A stretch of 64,000 bases of DNA from Channallabes apus (taxonomy: Eukaryota > Chordata > Actinopteri > Siluriformes > Clariidae). Both the position numbers and the translations under genes were made by a program. Of the stretch, positions 44,069-64,000 are shown in pieces (positions within the stretch are counted from its first letter, which is position 1; each line of letters begins with the position of its first letter). The notes beneath the pieces are model-generated. The model was not told where the DNA came from, did not search any database, and saw only the letters and a program-made list of their open reading frames with translations. The stretch lies in assembly GCA_030522415.1 (NCBI GenBank), contig CM060121.1, positions 6,352,476 to 6,416,475 of the forward strand, in the 5' to 3' direction.

Positions 44069-45376
44069 GAACCAGTCAAACATTTGGACACATCTTCTAA
44101 TTAAGTGGTTTTTGCTTAGTGATTTATTTTCTACATTCTAAAACAATAGTGGATATTTCAAAACTATAAAATAACACATCTGGAATTATAAAATTAAGCA
44201 GCAACAAACAACAATCAGTGATGAAACTCGCTCTCATGAAGACGTACCTCGGCAGAGAAGTTCATTTTGAGTTACCAGCCTCAGAAATCACCAATTAGCA
44301 AACAGCACCTCAGAATAGAGCCATTATGAAGTAGCAGACACATCTCAATATCAACTGTTCAAAGGAGATCATTGCATATTTTGGACGCCTTCAGCATTGT
44401 TTTACAAGGTAGAAAGGAATAAAAATGAGAAAAGATCATGGAATTAGAACGTGTGTCCAAATATGTGACTGGTATAACATAGGCCAGAGGAACATGTACA
44501 AATTATTGTCCGTGTTAATCAAATATACATTTCAGATACATTAGATTTTCGTTTAGAGACATTAGCACTTTTGCCTCTTTCTTCTTCTTGTAATGAGAGA
44601 AATTCATGAAAGAAGCATGCTGTTGTATGCACATGCGTAATGTAGTGCTACAATGGCAGGGTTTATTTAGTCAGATCAATCATTTAAAGTAGTTGTGTTC
44701 ACGGTATCTGTAGGCCAAACCTAACACTAATAATAATAATAATAATAATGTTGTTTGTCATCTCCCAAGATTGTTTAAGGCTCAGTTGATTTGCATGTAG
44801 TACTAGCAAAAAAATTCCAGAAATCTGTGTAATCTTCCAATAACGCAGCTCAGCCACTGCAGCTCATCATCTACTATAGACACAACACACACTGACTCTT
44901 CCTTTTATTTCATAGGGTGCCATTACTTTGTCCTTACTGAAAAGTTTTATTTGTTAAACGTATTATGTTGTATTACTTTCTGTTCAATAATTACTATACA
45001 TTTGGAATGTCATAAAATATGTAATTCAACTTGTATTAAACTTTCTCCAACAATTCAACTTTATAATGTAATCAGCATACCACTAACGTTAAGAATGAAA
45101 TCAGATCTGTCAAAACACTGCCATAAATGTTAGACACGAATATTTTTTCTTTTTGTCTTCATACTAGCTGGATTTACCATAACCCCAAACTTCTTTCAGA
45201 AATCTAATAATTTGTTCTGTATCTAGTTTAGAAAATAAGCCACATGTTATCATTAATATTAACGCATTCATAACAGACTTTCTTTTTACAACCAGGTGTC
45301 TAAAGGAGCGAGGAAAGCCACAGCAAGCACTCGTGTGAGAGAGCTCTCCGTCCCAAAGAGCTACTTCCCTCCCTGA
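39352..45376 (+). CDS. thegl: THEG-like sperm microtubule-associated protein (THEGL/SPMAP2L), 241 aa
   Basis: Eight exons join in frame: 39352-39370, 39480-39507, 39591-39647, 39855-39989, 42097-42225, 42586-42727, 42844-42978, 45296-45376. The product is built from THEG repeats of pattern RxxxL[ASC]xP[KR], one in each of exons 3-8: RILQLARPRE, RILALSQPKK, HVTRLAAPNY, RILQLAQPRH, RLEQLCVPRL, RVRELSVPKS. An EEEKKK acidic-basic patch is in exon 5. The protein ends SYFPP. THEG-family proteins are spermatid products reported on flagellar microtubules; that role is inferred here. Position between ARL9 and HOPX matches human THEGL. The exon 6 acceptor at 42585 was chosen because the stronger-looking CACACAG 10 nt downstream shifts the frame to a stop. 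The small first two exons are the least certain part. Confidence 0.88.
40285..40670 (+). mobile_element. Tc1-like non-autonomous copy with HTH relic
   Basis: Same family as 44072-44472 and, reversed, 59272-59720 (shared 'gatttattttct', 'aaactataaaataacaca', 'atgatgaaactggctctcatgaag'). The frame 40430-40648 is a remnant of the transposase N-terminus. In THEGL intron 4. Confidence 0.7.
40697..40922 (+). repeat. Retroposon family B, first of three at one target
   Basis: Full-length relative of 18905-19155, flanked by ATATTATTGT at 40687-40696 and ATATTATTGTT at 40923-40933. Confidence 0.75.
40934..41286 (-). repeat. SINE-A reverse copy, second of three at one target
   Basis: Diverged SINE-A running from the 3' end ('actcactcattcat') to the head ('gctaaccgctaaagccacca'). 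Flanked by ATATTATTGTT at 40923-40933 and 41287-41297. Confidence 0.85.
41298..41678 (-). repeat. SINE-A reverse copy, third of three at one target
   Basis: Well-preserved SINE-A with intact A and B boxes (minus strand). Flanked by ATTATTGTT at 41289-41297 and 41679-41687. It is less diverged than its neighbour and so probably younger. Confidence 0.9.
42539..42576. repeat. (TG)n tract before THEGL exon 6
   Basis: The TG tract runs to within about 10 bp of the exon 6 acceptor (AG 42584-42585) and replaces a normal polypyrimidine tract. Confidence 0.92.
42809..42836. repeat. (TG)n tract before THEGL exon 7
   Basis: Uninterrupted TG run ending a few bases before the acceptor 'cactgtag' of exon 7 (from 42844). 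Confidence 0.92.
43428..43473. repeat. (TA)n microsatellite
   Basis: 46 bp of TA directly joined to the 5'-truncated SINE-A at 43474. Confidence 0.93.
43474..43790 (+). repeat. SINE-A, 5'-truncated, with GAAT tail
   Basis: Begins inside the family at 'gccaggctcgattcccg' and runs to 'gcggtatagaagatgaatgaatgaatgaat', a four-copy GAAT tail. Sits between two TA microsatellites in THEGL intron 7. Confidence 0.9.
43825..44008 (+). repeat. tRNA-derived SINE (V-SINE-like) with LINE-type tail
   Basis: A box TGGTAGCTCAGTGGTTAAGG, B box GGTTCAAACCCC, a short body, and the 3' tail GTCGCTCTGGATAAGAGCGT characteristic of fish SINEs and their L2-type LINE partners. Confidence 0.88.
44009..44069. repeat. 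(TA)n(TG)n(TA)n microsatellite
   Basis: Compound dinucleotide tract directly between the SINE and the Tc1-type element. Confidence 0.92.
44072..44472. mobile_element. Tc1-type MITE
   Basis: Ends CCAGTCAAACATTTGGACAC and GTGTCCAAATATGTGACTGG are inverted repeats; TA follows the right end. About 400 bp, with only a noncoding remnant of transposase sequence. Confidence 0.85.
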
Positions 45377-46146
45377 AATAAGCTATAAAGAGACAGAGAC
45401 CTCATAATCACATACCCGGATATGATTATTATATATCATGGATCAAGAACACACAACAGAGAGAAAGAAAAAGTAAACAAGTAGAACATATGGACTGATT
45501 AAATGACCACAATAAGAAACATGTAGAAAAGTCTCCATGTTTTTTTTTTTCTTTCTGTTTTTCTGTTTTTGCTATCTGCAAACCTCAGACTTTACCTTGG
45601 AACGGTTCGATTTGAAATTGGAAAGGTCGGGTTGTTTTAAGTGAAATGCCAGAACAGTAAACTCCAGCCAGCCAAACAAAGAAAACTTTCACTTTTCTCT
45701 GTATTAGGGTCTGTTTTGTGTGTTTTTCATATCAGTTCATACAGCTATCGTTCTGGTTACACAAAAAGAATGGAGGGAAAGAGTGTGTGGGAAAAACATT
45801 AAAACACAAGCACAGATCATCTGTATAGTAATACATGTACAGAGCAGACTGCTTTAGGTGTATGTTGAATATTATACAACAGTTAGTTGTGTAACCTGAT
45901 TAGATGAGAGGCATTCTATGAGTGACGATATAGAGCATAACATCACTGGGATGTTTCAGTATCTGTATCACTCCGCATCACATGTGCTCTAATAACCGTT
46001 AATTCCACCAACTGATTACCCGCAGTATGGGTGAAAGACATGTATGGTTGTCAGTCCTGATTAAAGGGCAGTTGCCTGCCAAAACCCACATTCAAAACCA
46101 GGAACGGAAGCACTTTCCACAGAAAAACACAACTGATAACATTACA
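45377..46146. other. THEGL 3' flank, no further gene
   Basis: Probable THEGL 3' UTR and spacer. ATTAAA at about 45499 could serve as a polyadenylation signal. Confidence 0.4.
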
Positions 46147-46600
46147 TTTAAATTTTACATTTACTTTGCCAGGGTCTTATCCAGAGCGACGTACAAAAAG
46201 TGCTTTGAAGTTTCCATCATTTGATAGATACTTACACTGGGTTACTAGGCTACTAAGTGTCATCAGTCAAACATAGTTGGGAAGTTTTTTTGTTGTTGTT
46301 TTTTAATGGCGTGCGGTTAGTCCAAGTATTGAAGAAATAGCTACGTCTTGAGTCGGCATTTAAAGGTTGTCAGCTGGAAGAGTTGTCTAGAGGACGTTCG
46401 TTCCACCCCTAGGTGCCAGAACAGAAAAGAGTCTGGATGAATGTCTTCCCCGATCCCTGAGAGATGTGGGACCAGGTGGGCACTGCTGGAGGATCGGAGG
46501 GCACATGGTACGGTGCATGGTGTGATTAGAGCTGAGAGATAAGTGGGTGCTGGGCCATTTTTAGCTTTGTAGGCAAGAATCAGGAATTTTTTTTCCCTTT
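46147..46600 (-). mobile_element. L2-type LINE 3' region or related repeat (reverse)
   Basis: The beginning 'catttactttgccagggtcttatccagagcgac' is the complement of the tail of the SINE at 43825-44008. A roughly 400-bp body with 'ccagaacagaaaagagtctggatgaatg' follows, a repeat common in fish genomes. No intact coding frame. Confidence 0.55.
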
Positions 46601-46825
46601 TTTCAGTTCTAATACTGTTTGTTTGAGATTATATTGAAAATTCCCAAAACAGTATTTTTTTTAAATAATTTTTTTATTTACTTCATCGTGTAATTGTAGT
46701 GTAAAATAATTTCTATTCTATTTGTTTTAGTGTTAAAAGCAATACCAATGGCTTTAGTTACTGATTTTACTCTGTTTTGATTTAATGAAGTTTGTAGTAC
46801 AGTAACTTGTGTAGACTGTATATAG

Positions 46826-47012
46826 GGGGCTTGGTGGCATAGTGGTTTTCATTGTAGCCTCGATCCTCCACACTCCTGGTTCAATTCCCTCCTCGGGGTC
46901 TGTGTGTGTGTGAAGTTTGCATGTTCTCCCTGTGCTTGGTGGGTTTCCTACCACTGTCCAAAACCATGCAGATTAGGTTAAGTGGTGCTTCCAAATTAGC
47001 CTCCACCGTCCC
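46826..47012 (+). repeat. SINE-A, diverged 5' half
   Basis: Head 'ggcatagtggttttcattg', B-box-like GGTTCAATTCCC and the 'gtttgcatgttctccctgtgcttggtgggtttcc' block are visible; the 3' half is lost. Confidence 0.75.
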
Positions 47013-47209
47013 TAGGTGGACTACAGAGGTTCCTAGGTGGATGAATGGAGACTGTCTATAGTCTTTTTAAACATTTCATCAAAAATGTCTTTTGTAACAG
47101 GTTTTCATTACACACAATGCACTCTAAATGAACATAGATTTCAGTTTTGTAGATGCATTTTTTTTACATGCAAAAAGGGTGTACAAACTTTTGCAAAACC
47201 TAATTAGAA

Positions 47210-47584
47210 CGCAGGCGGCGCGGTGGTGTAGTGGTTAGCACTGTCGCCTTGCACCTCCAGGGTCTGGGTTCGATTCCCCGGCCAGGCTCGATTCCCATCT
47301 CTGTGTGCATGGAGTTTGCATGTTCTCCCCGTGCTTGGTGGGTTTCCTCCGGGTACTCCGGTTTCCTCCCACAGTCCAAAGATATGCAGGTTAGGCTAAT
47401 TGGTGTTCCCAAATTGCCCGCAGTGTGTGATTGGGTGAGTGTGTGTATGTGTGTGTGCCCTGCGATGGATTGGCACCCTGGCCAGGGTGTACCCCGCCTA
47501 CTGCCTGAAGTCTCCTGGGATAGGCTCCAGGTGACCCGTGACCCTGAACACAGGATTAAGCGGTATAGAAAATGAATGAATGAA
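47210..47584 (+). repeat. SINE-A, full-length reference copy
   Basis: Runs from 'ggcggcgcggtggtgtagtgg' (A box) and GGTTCGATTCCC (B box) to 'gcggtatagaaaatgaatgaatgaa'. Flanked by a perfect 9-bp duplication TAATTAGAA (47201-47209, 47585-47593). The least diverged of the copies here. Confidence 0.93.
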
Positions 47585-47593
47585 TAATTAGAA

Positions 47594-48310
47594 TCCACTT
47601 GCCATTTATTTTTCAAACACTAGGGGTCAGTATAATGTTAAATCACTTCCAGAGCTTTATTGCTTACAAAACTTTAATTTAACATCTGTGTGATTGGCAA
47701 TGAATTTTTTTTTATGACTATACAACAAAAATGCAGGCAATAAAAATGAAAGAGCATGCAGGCAAAATTAATTATTTTAATAGGTGAGGTTGGGTAATTA
47801 CCTGCCAAACTGTTAATTAACAACCAACAGTGGGTTGGCGGTCAATTTTAACAGCTTAAAAGCAACAATTATATTAATATAGGGTAAAATTACAACCTGT
47901 ATCTGAGAGGAACTAACATGAAAACAAGCACAAGACAAAATGGAAATGCAGATACACAATATATGTTCGAAAAGAGTGGAGTATAATGCAAAGAATAACT
48001 ACGTACGTATATGATTTCTCACTGGATTTACTGAAGAAAAAAAAATGAAAGCATTTATAAAAGTTGGTACTGAGCCATTTGGAACTGAAACAAGCCATAA
48101 TTTCTGTAGTCACTGATACACTGTGTGGGTGTGGGTGTATGGGTGTGTGATCACATAGTGGCACATAGCTTCATAGCTACTTTGTGATATCATTCTCTTA
48201 ACGATTGTGACAACAGGAAATAAAAATGTGACATAACTCAGTAAAAACAAAGATCAGGAAACATTACAGTCCTCAAAGATGATTGTAAATAATTGTACAG
48301 TAGTTCTTTG
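47594..48310. other. Spacer, nothing recognised
   Basis: AT-rich sequence with no coding, RNA or clear element signal. Confidence 0.4.
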
Positions 48311-48314
48311 GTGC

Positions 48315-48838
48315 ACACAATGATGGGCAAAGTACACAAATGCTTTACTTGAGTAAAAGTATAGATACCCTAGAAAAAAGATTATTTAAGTAAAAGTAGA
48401 AGTCCTCCATTCAAAATTCTATTTGAGTAAAAGTACGTAAGTATCAAATGTAGAGAACCTGTAGTACTATAGCTTACAGTAGCCTTTAAGTCGTAGCAAA
48501 AGAAGTCTCTCTCTTTCTCTCTGTTGTGGACATGCAGTTTATTCGGTCTCTAGTTCAGATTTTTAAACACCTGCTACATGATTAAGCATTTTACGGTGGG
48601 AAGGTAAATCGCACAATTACGCATATATTCCCACTTCAAATACTACAGATAACTTGGTCTATGTACCACGATGCAATGTTGAGATATAGTGAACTAGAAA
48701 GTAAAGATATTTGTTGTAGGATGCAGCAGCGTAATAGTAAAATGTATACACTAATCAAACTATTCGGGTGACGTACAGATACATGAAATACTTACATACT
48801 GTACATATTGAAGTAAAAGTTACCTTTCACCTCTGAGT
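48315..48838. mobile_element. hAT-like non-autonomous element
   Basis: Left part 'tttacttgagtaaaagtatagatacc' and right part 'tgaagtaaaagttacctttcacctctga' recall the 'aagtaaaagta' subterminal motifs of the hAT-like element at 6702-7892. Ends and duplication are not clean. Confidence 0.55.
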
Positions 48839-48864
48839 AGAAGGATATACAAAAATCTATATGT

Positions 48865-49025
48865 GCAAGACTTGGAGCCTATCCCAGTGAACTTAGGACA
48901 GTGTACACCTCGAATCTCATGAGTCAATTATACACCGTGAGCCATTTTTGGGAGCAAAACCAAGAAAACCCCCAACCCTGGATGTGCGAATCAATAGTGA
49001 TAACAACTAAGCCACTGCACTGCAG
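48865..49025 (-). repeat. SINE-A, heavily decayed (reverse)
   Basis: Only 'ttggagcctatcccagtgaacttagg' and the 'aaccctggatgtgcgaa...aagccactgcac' head complement remain recognisable. Confidence 0.6.
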
Positions 49026-49761
49026 TGATTTGATGTGGAGCAAAAAATCAGGCAAATGATTGATAGCAGTGATCAGCTTAATTTAGCATAGGTACTTTTA
49101 AGGTGTATTTCAAAATAAAGCCAGTACCTTCAAATCCATTCTTTAACAAAAGTTGGGTGGAAAAAATATGGTGGTACAGTGACTCTGCCAACATGGAACC
49201 ACCTAGCAAAAGTTAGTGGTCAGAGTACTGCCATGGGTAATGTCCAATGTCACGCTACCACAACCATGCTTCATAGCATGCATGTTGTTCTCAGGATGAT
49301 ATTTAGCATTAGGTTTGCAGTAGATGTTTTTTTTTGTTTTTTTTTTAAACTCCCAGCTTTATGGAATGACCAGGCTCTATATTTCCTCGGAACAGCTTCT
49401 CCAGTTTGAGCTCAGGCCAACACAAGGCCAAATGAATTCCAAATCAATCTCTAACCCCTGCTCAAAGGTACTGTATAACTTGCTCCCACGTGGCATAGCG
49501 GCAGACCTCACCTTACTTCTGTGCTTTGTTGTTTATTAAGAGGTACACAGCGACAGAGTTAGGATGAATAAATTAGTCCACATCAAGGCAGTATGTTAAA
49601 GCCAGACCCAAACAACTGACTGCAAATACAGACCAAATGCTATCATCTGCTGACTACAGACATTCAAACAAAGACACACTGTGCAGACTGAACTGGTCCG
49701 AGTTACACCGCTGATCAGCTTTCAGATCACTAGGACGAGACGGGTCTCCTCCTGGAACTGA

Positions 49762-49764
49762 GAC

Positions 49765-49822
<58 letters not shown>

Positions 49823-49847
49823 GGAAGAGAGAGGGAAGAGAGAGGGA
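49762..49847. repeat. (GA)n-rich tract
   Basis: Interrupted GA/GGGA purine tract of about 85 bp. Confidence 0.9.
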
Positions 49848-50146
49848 GGGAAGGATCTGCATCCAGCTGGCTCTCTGACATCCGGATCTCTCTGTCTCTC
49901 ATTCATCCTCGCTGATAGGTTCCACATGTATTTGTCTAGTCGTTGTGGCAACACTCAAGTCTGACAGTGTGTATACTGCCCAGTCGAGTTCTGGATCCAG
50001 ATCCAATCTGTTCTCACACACTCCACACACTCCTTTATCCCCACTAGAGGCTCTAATTCACATCCTAATATTAAAGACAAGTGTGAGGGACTCATTGACT
50101 CATTGTTTATTTATGCTGTTAGCTTAGAAGTGCTGAACTGTTGTAT

Positions 50147-50150
<4 letters not shown>

Positions 50151-50217
<67 letters not shown>
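50151..50217. repeat. (TG)n microsatellite
   Basis: About 66 bp of uninterrupted TG. Confidence 0.95.
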
Positions 50218-50219
<2 letters not shown>

Positions 50220-50640
50220 ATACTGTTTTTGAGTGCCAGGTTTTAGAGAGTGCTGCATTTGTTTTCAGCTCAACATGTTTATTTTTTCAATGTGGGCGTG
50301 TGACCATTCTGACAGCCATTAAGTCTAATCAAAACACACATACACACAGTTTGCTGTTTGTGAAAGACTTGACTCTTTGAGGCAGTACTTGGTAAACATT
50401 ATGAACTGGCTCTCATATATGAGCAGAGAATAGTTACTATTGTTCCCAGTTACCACTTACTGATTACAATTGCTTGTTGCATCCATGCACTAGCATGTGC
50501 TCATCAATCTAGCACCTCTTCTCACATCTTATCAGCTGGTTATGCGGTTGAGCAAGCAGGTTTGTCTTCCCTTTAAAGATCACGCAACTATAAAGCCAGT
50601 TTTTAATTGTTTGAGTCAAACCGCTAATCCATGATCACTA

Positions 50641-51905
50641 GTATTTACAAAGACCAATCTCTAATCACTATTGTTACAAATTACCAAACCCTGATCTCTG
50701 TTCGTCTCAATGACCAAACCCTGATCTCTGTTCTTCTCAATGACCGAACCCTGATCTCTGTTCGTCTCAATGACCAAACCCTGATCTCTGTTCTTCTCAA
50801 TGACCAAACCCTGATCTCTGTTCTTCTCAATGACCGAACCCTGATCTCTGTTCTTCTCAATGACCAAACCCTGATCTCTGTTCGTCTCAATGACCAAACC
50901 CTGATCTCTGTTCTTCTCAATGACCAAACCATGATCTCTGTTCGTCTCAATGACCAAACCCTGATCTCTGTTCGTCTCAATGACCAAACCCTGATCTCTG
51001 TTCGTCTCAATGACCAAACCCTGATCTCTGTTCTTCTCAATGACCAAACCCTGATCTCTGTTCTTCTCAATGACCAAACCCTGATCTCTGTTCGTCTCAA
51101 TGACCAAACCCTGATCTCTGTTCTTCTCAATGACCAAACCCTGATCTCTGTTCGTCTCAATGACCAAACCCTGATCTCTGTTCTTCTCAATGACCAAACC
51201 CTGATCTCTGTTCTTCTCAATGACCAAACCCTGATCTCTGTTCGTCTCAATGACCAAACCCTGATCTCTGTTCTTCTCAATGACCAAACCCTGATCTCTG
51301 TTCTTCTCAATGACCAAACCCTGATCTCTGTTCTTCTCAATGACCAAACCCTGATCTCTGTTCTTCTCAATGACCAAACCCTGATCTCTGTTCTTCTCAA
51401 TGACCAAACCCTGATCTCTGTTCTTCTCAATGACCAAACCCTGATCTCTGTTCTTCTCAATGACCAAACCCTGATCTCTGTTCTTCTCAATGACCAAACC
51501 CTGATCTCTGTTGTTGAAAAATGACCGAACCCTGATCTCTGTTCTTCTCAATGACCAATCGATGATCACCGTTGTTCCAAATGACCAATCCCTGATTTCC
51601 ATTGTTCTCAATGACAAGTTGATGATATCCATTATTTCAAATGACCAATCCCTCATCACCCAATTCCTGCTAATTATTATTCCCAATGATCAATTCCTGG
51701 GCTTTGATCTTCTCATTGATCAATTACTAATTACATATAACCTATCCCTGATCACAGCTTTTCTCATTGACCAATAACTGATGTCTATTGTTCCCAATGA
51801 CCAATCGCTGCTCAGCATTGTTTCCAATGGTCAGTGATCTCCATTATTCCCAGTTACAATGACTAATCTCTATTGTTCCCAATGACCAGTTGATGATCAC
51901 CATTT
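50641..51905. repeat. 30-bp minisatellite
   Basis: From 50701 to 51510 there are 27 copies of a 30-bp unit in perfect register, core CTCAATGACCAAACCCTGAT. A T/G difference splits them into two types: G at copies 1, 3, 7, 9, 10, 11, 14, 16 and 19, with the last eight all T. Diverged units extend both sides, especially to about 51905, with ancestral-looking CAATGACCAATCCCTGATCA. Because 30 is a multiple of three, long frames stay open on both strands; these are not genes. Confidence 0.97.
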
Positions 51906-51928
51906 TCTAACCCACCCATGAATTCCAC

Positions 51929-51929
<1 letters not shown>

Positions 51930-51975
<46 letters not shown>
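51930..51975. repeat. (AAT)n microsatellite
   Basis: About 15 AAT/TAA units directly after the minisatellite. Confidence 0.95.
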
Positions 51976-51976
<1 letters not shown>

Positions 51977-52916
51977 TCTCTTATTGTCCATATAATGAAG
52001 TTCTTAAAACTAAATGGACAGAATGGAAATAAACCACTTAGAACTACAGTATGTTTGGTTATAGGGCAGTCGAGAAGAGATGGAAGTAACATCACATGGT
52101 CCTCTCCTCACAGTTTCAGTTTTTTTTCCACATTTGACTGTCAGTAAGCCCTTGCTGTAAACAGGAAATGCTATTTACAGTAGATGCAGAGATGAATATA
52201 TGCAACTATAAGGACTTGACTCTTTCTTTCTTCCCTTCTTTATATTCAACCATTGTTTGCTGATCCACCAGAAGAACTTACTGAAACTGATTCATGCGGG
52301 ATCTGACAGAGCTTCTTTGCATTATGTTCTTTCATGACAGACACTCATTCATCACAGCGGAAACACATCAGCTTAAAGGCCTATTCAAGCAAAACACTGA
52401 TTTGCATATTCGGGTCATTCTTTTCAAATTGTCTAGAATTCAGCACTTCATATACGGCGAAAGTCTCATGACAGTAAAATACCGTATTTCTTACATTGTC
52501 ACTTTACATCATCACAGCTCTGTTATCTTCTTAACTGTTACCTTTGAACCATAAAACGTTTCTTACCTTTGTAACCTTTGATAATATGGAAACTTTATGT
52601 AAAACGTGTTTCTTTATCTTATCGATATGAGCAGGGAAGACAAGAGAACCCGGTGAGGTAACTACTGTTTATAGCTGCTATAACATAAGTAATGACAGGA
52701 ACTCTTTACCCAAACATTCAGTGAGATTGAAATGATATGGTTAAATGAGGAATAAAACACTTTGACATACAGTATTAACAAAACTAATAAGCAGTGGATA
52801 ACAGAGATCATCAATCAAGATTATTGTCCTGTAACTGCATATCTGCAAAGTGTTGAATTCCTATTAAACGTTACATTAACAGACAGAATAACATTCACTC
52901 ATAGCCAAATATACAA
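51976..52916. other. Spacer downstream of HOPX
   Basis: No recognisable gene; short frames only. Confidence 0.4.
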
Positions 52917-52926
52917 TTTATTTATT
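52917..52926 (-). promoter_or_regulatory. Candidate HOPX polyadenylation signal
   Basis: TTTATTTATT on the plus strand gives two overlapping AATAAA hexamers on the minus strand, about 215 nt after the HOPX stop. Confidence 0.5.
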
Positions 52927-53138
52927 GTTTATGTAAACCTGACATTTGTGTCTGTAATATACTTTTCCTTCAAATACATCCAACAAATATAGCATAACTT
53001 CAACAATAAAGAAGGTAAGGGTAAGAAAGCAGGGGACCTGACACATACACGGCAGATGGAAAGAACAGAGAAGGACGACGGACAGAGAGGATTAGCGCCA
53101 TGATGTCTAAATAGAGATGGACAGGGTCTACCCTGTCT

Positions 53139-62754
<9,616 letters not shown>

Positions 62755-62956
62755 GGCGATGATCAGAAACCGGACGCAGTAACGATAATCCCCGAGCTTT
62801 CAGGACACAAGAGCGCGAGCGAGCGCGAGAGGAATATGAAAAAGCCCGAGTAATGCAGGAGGAGAAGTTCGCGCGCGCGCTCCCGCCCCCTGGGACACCC
62901 AGCGCACTTCATCATCAGGATCCTTCAGCTTAAAGGCGCAGTCTTACAGTACCAAG

Positions 62957-62980
62957 AACACACACACACACACACACATG
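62957..62980. repeat. (AC)n microsatellite
   Basis: Short perfect AC run upstream of HOPX; another lies at 63238-63262. Confidence 0.85.
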
Positions 62981-63390
62981 CGCGCGCACTGGCGACTATA
63001 GAACACTTAGAGTTCTTTGATGTAACATTCAAAATTGAACATTTCCAGGAACAAAATCCAGGCCTTCTTGAGGAAACATTACGCAATGTTTAAACATGAC
63101 GTCACAACAACCTTGAACTTTTGTGTCGTTGAAGGCTGACAAATCCAGCTGTAAATCCAGCTGAAGCATCGACTTTCCTTTTCCAACAGCAGGTGTGTTT
63201 ACCTGCGGACCAGGTGTGGCAGAGTATCTCAATGTAGTACACACACACACACACACACACACTGTTTATCCTGTACACTCAGATTCACCTGTTTCTAATG
63301 AAATTTTTAGGAGGTGGGTGATCCTTTTCCAAATCAGTGATTCTGTTTTTAATATTCTGTTTTCTGTTTTTCTTTCTTTTGACATGTATA

Positions 63391-63393
63391 TCT

Positions 63394-63436
<43 letters not shown>
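63391..63436. repeat. (CT)n microsatellite
   Basis: 46 bp of CT. Confidence 0.95.
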
Positions 63437-63442
<6 letters not shown>

Positions 63443-63545
63443 TTCTATATACAGATAGAGATATCAGGCACAGGAATCACCAGGAACCAGCCAATATGCT
63501 TACTGTATGTGCCAATTCGATTTGTATCACACTTCTGTAAGTACA

Positions 63546-64000
63546 AACCGGATTCCAAAAAAGTTGGGACACTAAACAAATTGTGAATAAAAACTGAATG
63601 CAATGATGTGGAGATGGCAAATGTCAATATTTTATTCAGAATAGAACATAAATCACAGAACAAAAGTTTAAACTGAGAAAATGTATAATTTTAAGGAAAA
63701 AATATGGTGAATCAAAATGTCATGGTGTCAACAAATCCCAAAAAAGTTGGGACAAGGCCATTTTCACCACTGTGTGGCATCTCCCCTTCTTCTTACAACA
63801 CTCAACAGACGTCTGGGGACCGAGGAGACCAGTTTCTCAAGTTTAGAAATAGGAATGCTCTCCCATTCTTGTCTAATACAGGCCTCTAACTGTTCAATCG
63901 TCTTGGGCCTTCTTTGTCGCACCTTCCTCTTTATGATGCGCCAAATGTTCTCTATAGGGGAAAGATCTGGACTGCAGACTGGCCATTTCAGTACCCGGAT
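63546..64000. mobile_element. DNA transposon, one end (cut by window end)
   Basis: Contains two copies of 'aaaaaagttgggaca' (63558, 63740) and a coding-like stretch on the minus strand from about 63760 (complement of 'caccttcctctttatgatgcgcc'). I recognise it as a common dispersed fish DNA element, but its superfamily cannot be decided from this end. Confidence 0.65.

Noticed and set aside
47213..47290. Possible tRNA gene (A and B boxes)
   Set aside because: The boxes belong to the SINE-A head, repeated many times in the window with target duplications and no cloverleaf.
50631..51524. Long open frames (up to 341 codons) on both strands, and a CRISPR-like look
   Set aside because: They only reflect a 30-bp tandem unit divisible by three. 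There are no distinct spacers, so it is a minisatellite, not a coding gene or CRISPR array.

Overview
This is a vertebrate, clearly teleost, genomic window. It is AT-rich, intron-split, and loaded with Tc1/mariner, hAT-like and LTR elements, tRNA-derived SINEs and long microsatellites. The repeat vocabulary (very abundant Tc1 ends, GAAT-tailed SINEs) would suit a catfish-like teleost, but I cannot fix the species. Five protein genes can be built exon by exon with consistent splice phases.

Layout. 3.4-16.9 kb (minus): a five-exon gene for a small immunoglobulin-superfamily receptor with a signal peptide, one V-like domain, a transmembrane segment and a tail with ITIM-type tyrosines. Its introns hold a deeply nested transposon stack at 6.6-10.5 kb. 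17-22.5 kb: a repeat-filled spacer (SINE, reversed LINE 3' end, Tc1 relic). 22.7-32.0 kb (plus): SRP72 in 18 coding exons, including what looks like a U12-type intron. 33.9-37.8 kb (plus): ARL9 in four exons. 39.4-45.4 kb (plus): THEGL/SPMAP2L in eight exons, nearly one THEG repeat per exon. 45.4-52.9 kb: a repeat-rich spacer with a 30-bp minisatellite of at least 27 regular copies. 53.1-62.8 kb (minus): HOPX in two coding exons separated by a 9.4-kb intron that holds a nearly intact Tc1 element and a deletion derivative of it. 63.5 kb to the end: one end of another DNA transposon.

The order SRP72-ARL9-THEGL-HOPX matches the human 4q12 block, so this is conserved vertebrate synteny. The genes do not form one pathway: SRP72 is protein targeting, ARL9 a small G protein, THEGL a sperm protein and HOPX a transcriptional cofactor. 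The receptor gene is the least familiar and lies divergently upstream of SRP72.

I found no prokaryotic-type system, CRISPR array, rRNA or free-standing tRNA gene. The most notable observations are the uncharacterised ITIM receptor, the U12-type intron, a decayed echo of SRP72 exon 17 downstream of the gene, three successive retroposons at one target sequence in a THEGL intron, TG tracts abutting two THEGL splice acceptors, and the datable element-in-element stack.
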